DNA from: Eudromia elegans
Lineage: Eukaryota > Chordata > Aves > Tinamiformes > Tinamidae
Direction of reading: 5' to 3'
Assembly: GCA_003342815.1 (NCBI GenBank)
Contig: PTEX01000192.1
Location: 1,170,356 to 1,234,355 of the forward strand
DNA: 64,000 nucleotides
How positions within the stretch are numbered: the first letter of the stretch is position 1; each line of letters begins with the position of its first letter. The translations under genes and the position numbers were made by a program. Shown here piece after piece: positions 60,040-64,000 of the stretch. The notes beneath the pieces were generated by a model, which was not told the DNA's origin, did not search any database, and saw nothing but the letters and a program-made list of their open reading frames with translations.

Positions 60040-60420
60040 AGGCTTGTCGTGGTGCCGGGTGACCAGCTTCCTAGGTAGCGCTGCTGCAAGGGACCGTCTC
60101 CGCTGCCTCGTGGCAGCGTGGGACGAGCTCAGTGTCGTCCGCCTGCGCCTTTGCGTCGCACCCGCTCCCTCGCTCAGTGTCGTCCGCCTGCGCCTTTGTG
60201 TCGCACCCGCTCCCTCGCGGAGCCGACGGCCGCGTTCGGCCGAGCGCGAGCACCGCCGCGGCCGCCTCAGCTCTGCTGCGTGCAGCCCAGGCAGGGCGGC
60301 TGAACTGCTCCCAGCGCAGCAGAAGCAACCGTCGTTTCTCCTGCCATTGGGCTACGCAGCCCCGGTTCTGGCCACAGCCCCGGCCCAGGTATCGCGGAGC
60401 TGTCACGGTGTTTTTGCCCT
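60040..60420. other. CpG island
   Basis: One of the two densest CpG regions of the window, richest between 60120 and 60270. It includes a tandem 45-bp duplication and a GC-box-poor core. Its density and length fit a vertebrate promoter island. A second CpG-rich part follows at 60575-60770, with a donor-like GGGTGAGC near 60671. No coding exon is recognised downstream. Confidence 0.55.
60128..60217. repeat. 45-bp direct tandem duplication
   Basis: Copy one spans 60128-60172 and copy two spans 60173-60217. They differ at a single position (GCGTC against GTGTC), a CpG-to-TpG type change. The near identity points to a recent duplication. The period of 15 codons keeps frames open, so both strands show 15-residue repeats, for example LSVVRLRLCVAPAPS on plus. 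Confidence 0.95.
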
Positions 60421-60574
60421 TTGCTGGACCTCTGTGATCTGAGCGATATCTCAAGAGACAGCAAGAAAAACTGGACCCTGGCAGATGTGTTTGTTTAACC
60501 CAAGGCATTACAGACGATGCGGAACAACGCTACAGGACACAGTATCTCTCATTTCTCACAGCCTAGGTTTTCCA

Positions 60575-60770
60575 TTTGTAACGGGTGCAGCGCGCTGTGG
60601 ACAGGCGCCTGCACCCAGCCCTTCTGCAGCTGAACTCGTCTCGTGGAGAGCCCTGTGCGAGCAGCGGCCGGGTGAGCTCCGGGCGGTCCGTGGTACCCAC
60701 ACGCCTGCGCATCCTGCATCCCATCCGGAGTCGGCCCTGCGGCTCCCACGGCCCTCTGCTCCTGGGCTGG
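60575..60770. other. CpG-island-like patch
   Basis: CpG-rich sequence continuing the 60040 island after a short AT-richer gap. Together they make a roughly 700-base composite island. Confidence 0.4.
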
Positions 60771-61129
60771 ACTGCAGCCGCACATGGGCCTTGGAACTGG
60801 AGTGAAAAGGAGTCAGGGGAAACAAACACTTCCAAAGGGCCTCTGAGCGTGTAGTCCACCTGTGTAACAGCGTGTCTGCATGGACGATGCCTGCTGCTTT
60901 CAGTTATTTGTGATGACAGCCTTTTGTTTTGTCCCTGAATTTCTGAGTAGCTCTCCATGTTACTGTGCAAATAACCTTAAAAGCCTGGATGGACCTGATC
61001 AAATACAAGGTGTTGGAGGGGAGGCACAAGGTGACTGAGTCTCTGCTGCAGAGCCCCCAAGTTTCAGGAGGGCTTGGGCTGTGTCGCACACACGAGTGGG
61101 GCACGAGGGCTCCTCCGCCTCCTTAATGA

Positions 61130-61363
61130 GCATGTTTGCAAAGAAAAATTACATTTCCTTGTCACATGAAAGGAAGTAATGTGTACACAAATGCTAGCCA
61201 TTACTTGGGAAATGGCTCAAGCTCAAAAAATCTGGCTGGAAACCATTAGGAAGAAAGCTGGTCTCTACCATCAATTAATGCATTGTTTTTCTTTTCCTTT
61301 CATGTTGCGAGCAGGCCAAGAGATAAGGGGCCGGCTGTAATCCCTCTTGTCAGATGAGCTAAG
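61130..61363. promoter_or_regulatory. AT-rich block resembling a conserved non-coding element
   Basis: Non-repetitive, CpG-poor sequence with CATCAATTAATGCATTG and TTTGCAAAG words, directly left of the minus-strand frame at 61364. It has no convincing open frame. Conservation is inferred from texture only. Confidence 0.2.
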
Positions 61364-61633
61364 TCACTTCACGTTACACCGGTCATCTGGAAGATGAAAA
61401 CTCCATTTCGCTCGGAGTTCGATTCTTAGGTCATATATTTCAAGTCGTCTTTGCCTGGACTTAATTTTCTCATCTTCTTCTTGTACTGAGTGTTTCGAGC
61501 TCACAGTGGAAGCGCAGTGCTCCCTTTTGGGCTTCATGGCATCTGGGAGAAGGTGTTGATCCCTCTTTGCTGTGATCAGCGCAGTAGATGCAGGTCTCTG
61601 TCTTGAGAGGTGCACGTTCACCACTGAATCCAA
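61364..61633 (-). other. Candidate minus-strand terminal exon or small ORF, unproven
   Basis: An 89-codon frame from an ATG at 61633 to a TGA ending at 61364. The second half is strongly protein-like: EEDEKIKSRQRRLEIYDLRI, then ELRAKWSFHLPDDRCNVK and the stop. An acceptor-like CACCTTCTCCCAG (minus strand, near 61550) would start an exon entering in phase 1, containing only the better half. It keeps several CpG in an otherwise CpG-poor segment. No polyadenylation signal is obvious just beyond the stop and no homology is recognised. A conserved regulatory element that happens to be open is another possibility. Confidence 0.2.
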
Positions 61634-61639
61634 TGGCAG

Positions 61640-62733
61640 AGGCTGTGTTTTCTGTCAGTGCCGCTTTGCTAGGGGCCACCCAGACCTGCTTTGCACCAGC
61701 TAAGTCCAGGAGCAAGAGGACCATGCGGGGTGCTCAAGGGGCTGCGGAGGGCGGTGGCAGCCAGGTTCTAGGGGACAACTGAGGATGCTGCTGCCCGTGG
61801 CTCCGAACACGTGCGGTTTGTGCTACCACTTTCAGCAGAGGGCCTAAACTGCAGCTTGGGAGGCCATGGGGACACTTGGCAGCCTCATCTTCATGTTCTG
61901 CAGCTCGGCTCTCCCGGAGCAGAACACCCAGGAGTTCACTCTGCAGCCTGTGCCGAACACCAGCACCACTGATAGCACCAGGCTAAGGAGCGGGCTCCTT
62001 GTGACCGTCCTGTGCTGCGACCGTGCCACTGCGCTCAACTGGTTGGCTGCAATGGGGGGAACAGCTGCTAGTTTTTGTAGCTACCCCTGACCACTGAAAT
62101 TGGGTAGAAGAGACCTAGGAATAGTCCTGGTTTCAATCCTGTGAAATCCAGCACATGGAGAGCAGCTCCCCCAGCACACTCCCTGGCACTGGCAACTTTG
62201 GTGTTTTGCTGGAATGCAAGAATCGAATCCAGTGGTACACGGAATGGCGTGCCTGTCCCTTCCCAACATGTGCCCGAGTGTCGTGGGGGGCAGGAAAAAC
62301 CAGAGAGGAGGTTGACTTGTCATTATGAAGAGTTTTTTCCTCTTCAAGAGCAATTTGCAGAAATTTTCAAGTGCCTTCATTGCCACTCAGGATCTATGTC
62401 TCCTAGGTGCAGCTGTAAAGCATGGGGGCACTTAGAGACTGTTCACTGCATTCATAAAATCCCTTATAAATAACAATTTACTCTTAGATCATGCAGATTA
62501 TTATTGCTTCCCAATTAACAGAAAAACAGAGCATTTCCCAGAATTAAGCTCATCAAGTCTCTAATGCTACCAGGTTGCTTATGGCTAATTTCCCCTGGCC
62601 TGTGCAAGACCGAGCCAGTGTTAGAGTCCAGCATCCGTACGGGAAGAGCGGACAGCCGCTCGCATCCATAGTGAGGGGAAAGGCTAAATGAGAACCGCTT
62701 AAAGCTGGAGCTGCTCTGCTCTCTCCTGGCTAT
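61640..62733. other. Non-coding stretch, no gene recognised
   Basis: Mixed composition. Frames of 60-110 codons overlap on both strands. The part at 62470-62600 is AT-rich and looks like conserved non-coding DNA. No repeat is recognised. Confidence 0.5.
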
Positions 62734-62799
62734 ATGTTAGTCCGGAGGTGGCTGAAAATCCCTGGAATGTCGAGCTGTGCAGCTGGAGAGCCCAACGTG

Positions 62800-63065
62800 G
62801 CACGGCACTTGCAAGCTGGTGCTCGGCATCGGGGCCTGTGGCTGCCCTGGGGCCGGCGGGCAGCAGGAGCCGCGTCGAGAGCCGTGGGGCTCGGGCGCCG
62901 CATCCGAGCCGAGTGCCGGGCACCGCTCAGGCCGGCCGCGCCAGGGACCTGCCCGGGGCAACGCGCCTTGGCCGGGCGCCCGCGCGCGGCTGCTGCGGCT
63001 GCTGCTGCTGCTGCTCCTCAAGGACGTTCCCCGGCTCCGCTCGGAGCCTGCGTGCCACAAGAGGG
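62800..63065. other. CpG island
   Basis: A dense CpG region ending sharply at about 63065, where AT-rich non-repetitive sequence begins (63066-63230). The sharp border and density fit a promoter island. No TATA box or known first exon is recognised. Confidence 0.55.
62986..63016. repeat. Short (CTG)n tract
   Basis: About ten CTG-type triplets with one CGG interruption inside the CpG island. Depending on frame it reads as Leu, Cys or Ala runs. Confidence 0.85.
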
Positions 63066-63219
63066 GTTCATTAATATGAATCTTACGGGGGAGGACAGCT
63101 CTCCTTTATGGAATAGGCTGGTCTTGTGTGGGAGGCTGAGTGGAGGAGGAGGATGCAGAGAGGGGTTTAACCTTTTAATTACTGCCAAGCTTTTCTCGTC
63201 GAAGGGGGAGATTGGATAA

Positions 63220-64000
63220 GTTATTGCCAGGCAGTGTCAGGGAGAAGCTTCTGCAGAACATCCCTTTGCTGGGGCACTGAGCTGTTCTGTGGTATGCGAA
63301 GCACATGTTCAACAGTTTATCTGATTCATTAAACACTTGGAAGAAACGCTCTTTGTCCCACTGTCTGAACATGTATTTTTTTACTGCAAATTCAAATATT
63401 ATTTTTAAGATAATTCTCCCCTTCTGTCAAAGATTCTGGTATTTTCAGCTATTTTGTCTCATTATCTTCTATGTATAGGGCAGGGACAAGAAATACCCTG
63501 TTGCTGTCCCATTGCTCTTTTGCAAAAGATGCCCTCATGTTTCTCTGACACTGCATACGGCTCTGAACACTCAGAAGCATTATGGGTTGCTCGAAAGGTT
63601 CCCATGTCATTGGACAACCCACAGACAGCCTCCTTCCAATCCCCACACACACCCAACACCTTGGGAGCACACTTGGACTCCCTCTGCTTCACTTGGGCCT
63701 TACAGGATCAGCTTTTAAGAATTAGGAGAATAAAAATTCTGTTCCGTTTGCTCGTAGACATATGGCCGGTCTCGCTTTCCTAGCAGTGTTGGATCCCATC
63801 TGTAAAGGATTTTCGCTATTGCTGTGCTTCATTCCAGTCTCAACAATTACATAATTTTACTAATATCTATGGGCTTGTTTGGCAGTCTTAGCAGTGAAAT
63901 ATAAGACAACTAAATTGTTTATTGTTGTTGTCTGAAGTGGTGAACGCTTTTATAAACACATGCATATATATGTATGTATGTGAGTCATTTGTTGAATACA
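63220..64000. other. Non-coding stretch, no gene recognised
   Basis: AT-rich, unique-looking DNA ending in a short ATGT-type simple stretch (63960-63982). The frame at 63454-63783 (109 codons) is overlapped by frames on the other strand and has no recognisable domain. The window ends without a feature boundary. Confidence 0.55.

Larger units (their letters stand above)
57310..61363. other. CpG-rich non-coding stretch, no gene recognised
   Basis: T-rich to about 57.45 kb, then alternating AT-rich and CpG-rich segments. CpG-island-like patches lie at about 57820-58075, 58755-58985, 60040-60420 and 60575-60770. The 60040 island contains a 45-bp duplication. A frame at 59724-59978 and its minus counterpart have no recognisable domain. 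The block at 61130-61363 is AT-rich and conserved-looking. Confidence 0.5.
62734..63219 (+). other. 161-codon open frame over a CpG island, probably spurious
   Basis: The frame begins at an ATG at 62734 and crosses the CpG island. The middle is Arg/Ala/Gly/Pro-rich with a nine-alanine run from a CTG/GCT tract; the end (FINMNLTGEDSSPLWNRLVL) looks more ordinary. The other two plus frames are also open across the island, one with a run of leucines. This indicates composition rather than selection for one frame. A first exon with a signal peptide (RLLRLLLLLLLKDVP in the frame from 62777) is conceivable, but no donor with clear strength ends it. Confidence 0.12.

Noticed and set aside
59724-60089. 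Frame around 59850 with FRYLAVTWDLWQSSRHLP as a gene fragment
   Set aside because: It reads naturally over a short stretch only, and a minus frame is equally open across it. I recognise no family, and no splice sites bracket it.
61405-61430. tRNA B-box-like word (GAGTTCGATTC)
   Set aside because: No A box at the right distance upstream and no cloverleaf can be drawn.
1-64000. LTR elements, endogenous viruses, DNA transposons and CRISPR arrays
   Set aside because: I looked for terminal repeats, primer-binding-type sites, gag/pol-like or transposase-like translations, terminal inverted repeats and regularly spaced repeats, and found none I could support. The only regular arrays are the small tandem repeats listed.

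Overview
The window looks like a stretch of bird (or at least sauropsid) nuclear chromosome. The clearest clue is the repeats. Two fragments are recent enough to recognise as avian-type CR1 LINEs (14412-14892 and 38800-38856, both minus strand) and one older CR1 tail lies at 26345-26495 (plus strand). Two or three more decayed relics resemble LINE families that are common in turtles and crocodilians (27010-27340, 57170-57305, perhaps 29850-29975). Repeat density is low. I saw no L1, Alu or other mammalian SINE, no LTR element or endogenous virus, no bacterial gene organisation and no CRISPR array.

I could not recognise a known protein-coding gene, tRNA, rRNA or microRNA on either strand. Nearly all open frames are short, overlap frames on both strands and have no domain I can name. 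The window is best read as intergenic or large-intron DNA. A few segments are flanked by good splice signals and stay open in one frame: 2802-2914, 9267-9433, 45375-45550, 48521-48612 and 54004-54082 on plus. One minus-strand frame at 61364-61633 reads like protein. These are unproven candidates with low confidence.

Layout. 1-14.4 kb is mixed unique DNA with a CpG-rich patch near 6.3 kb and two candidate exons. 14.4-27.4 kb holds the largest CR1 fragment, AT-rich blocks that look like conserved non-coding elements (15.3, 16.6 and 22.4-22.8 kb), a CpG-rich patch at 23.5 kb, an old CR1 tail and an ancient LINE relic. 27.4-44 kb is mostly AT-rich and quiet, with a (TG)n microsatellite at 32.2 kb and a GC-richer open-frame segment near 40 kb. 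44-64 kb is distinctly richer in CpG. Island-like patches lie near 44.2, 49.5, 53.0-53.8, 57.9, 58.8, 60.0-60.8 and 62.8-63.1 kb, and several small tandem arrays occur among them.

The most distinctive single structure is a 17-bp tandem array at 51978-52055 that places a perfect CACGTG E-box at exactly 17-bp intervals five times. No set of genes here can be shown to work together. If the window has a function, the likeliest one is regulatory: CpG islands, AT-rich homeodomain/forkhead-type blocks and the E-box array.
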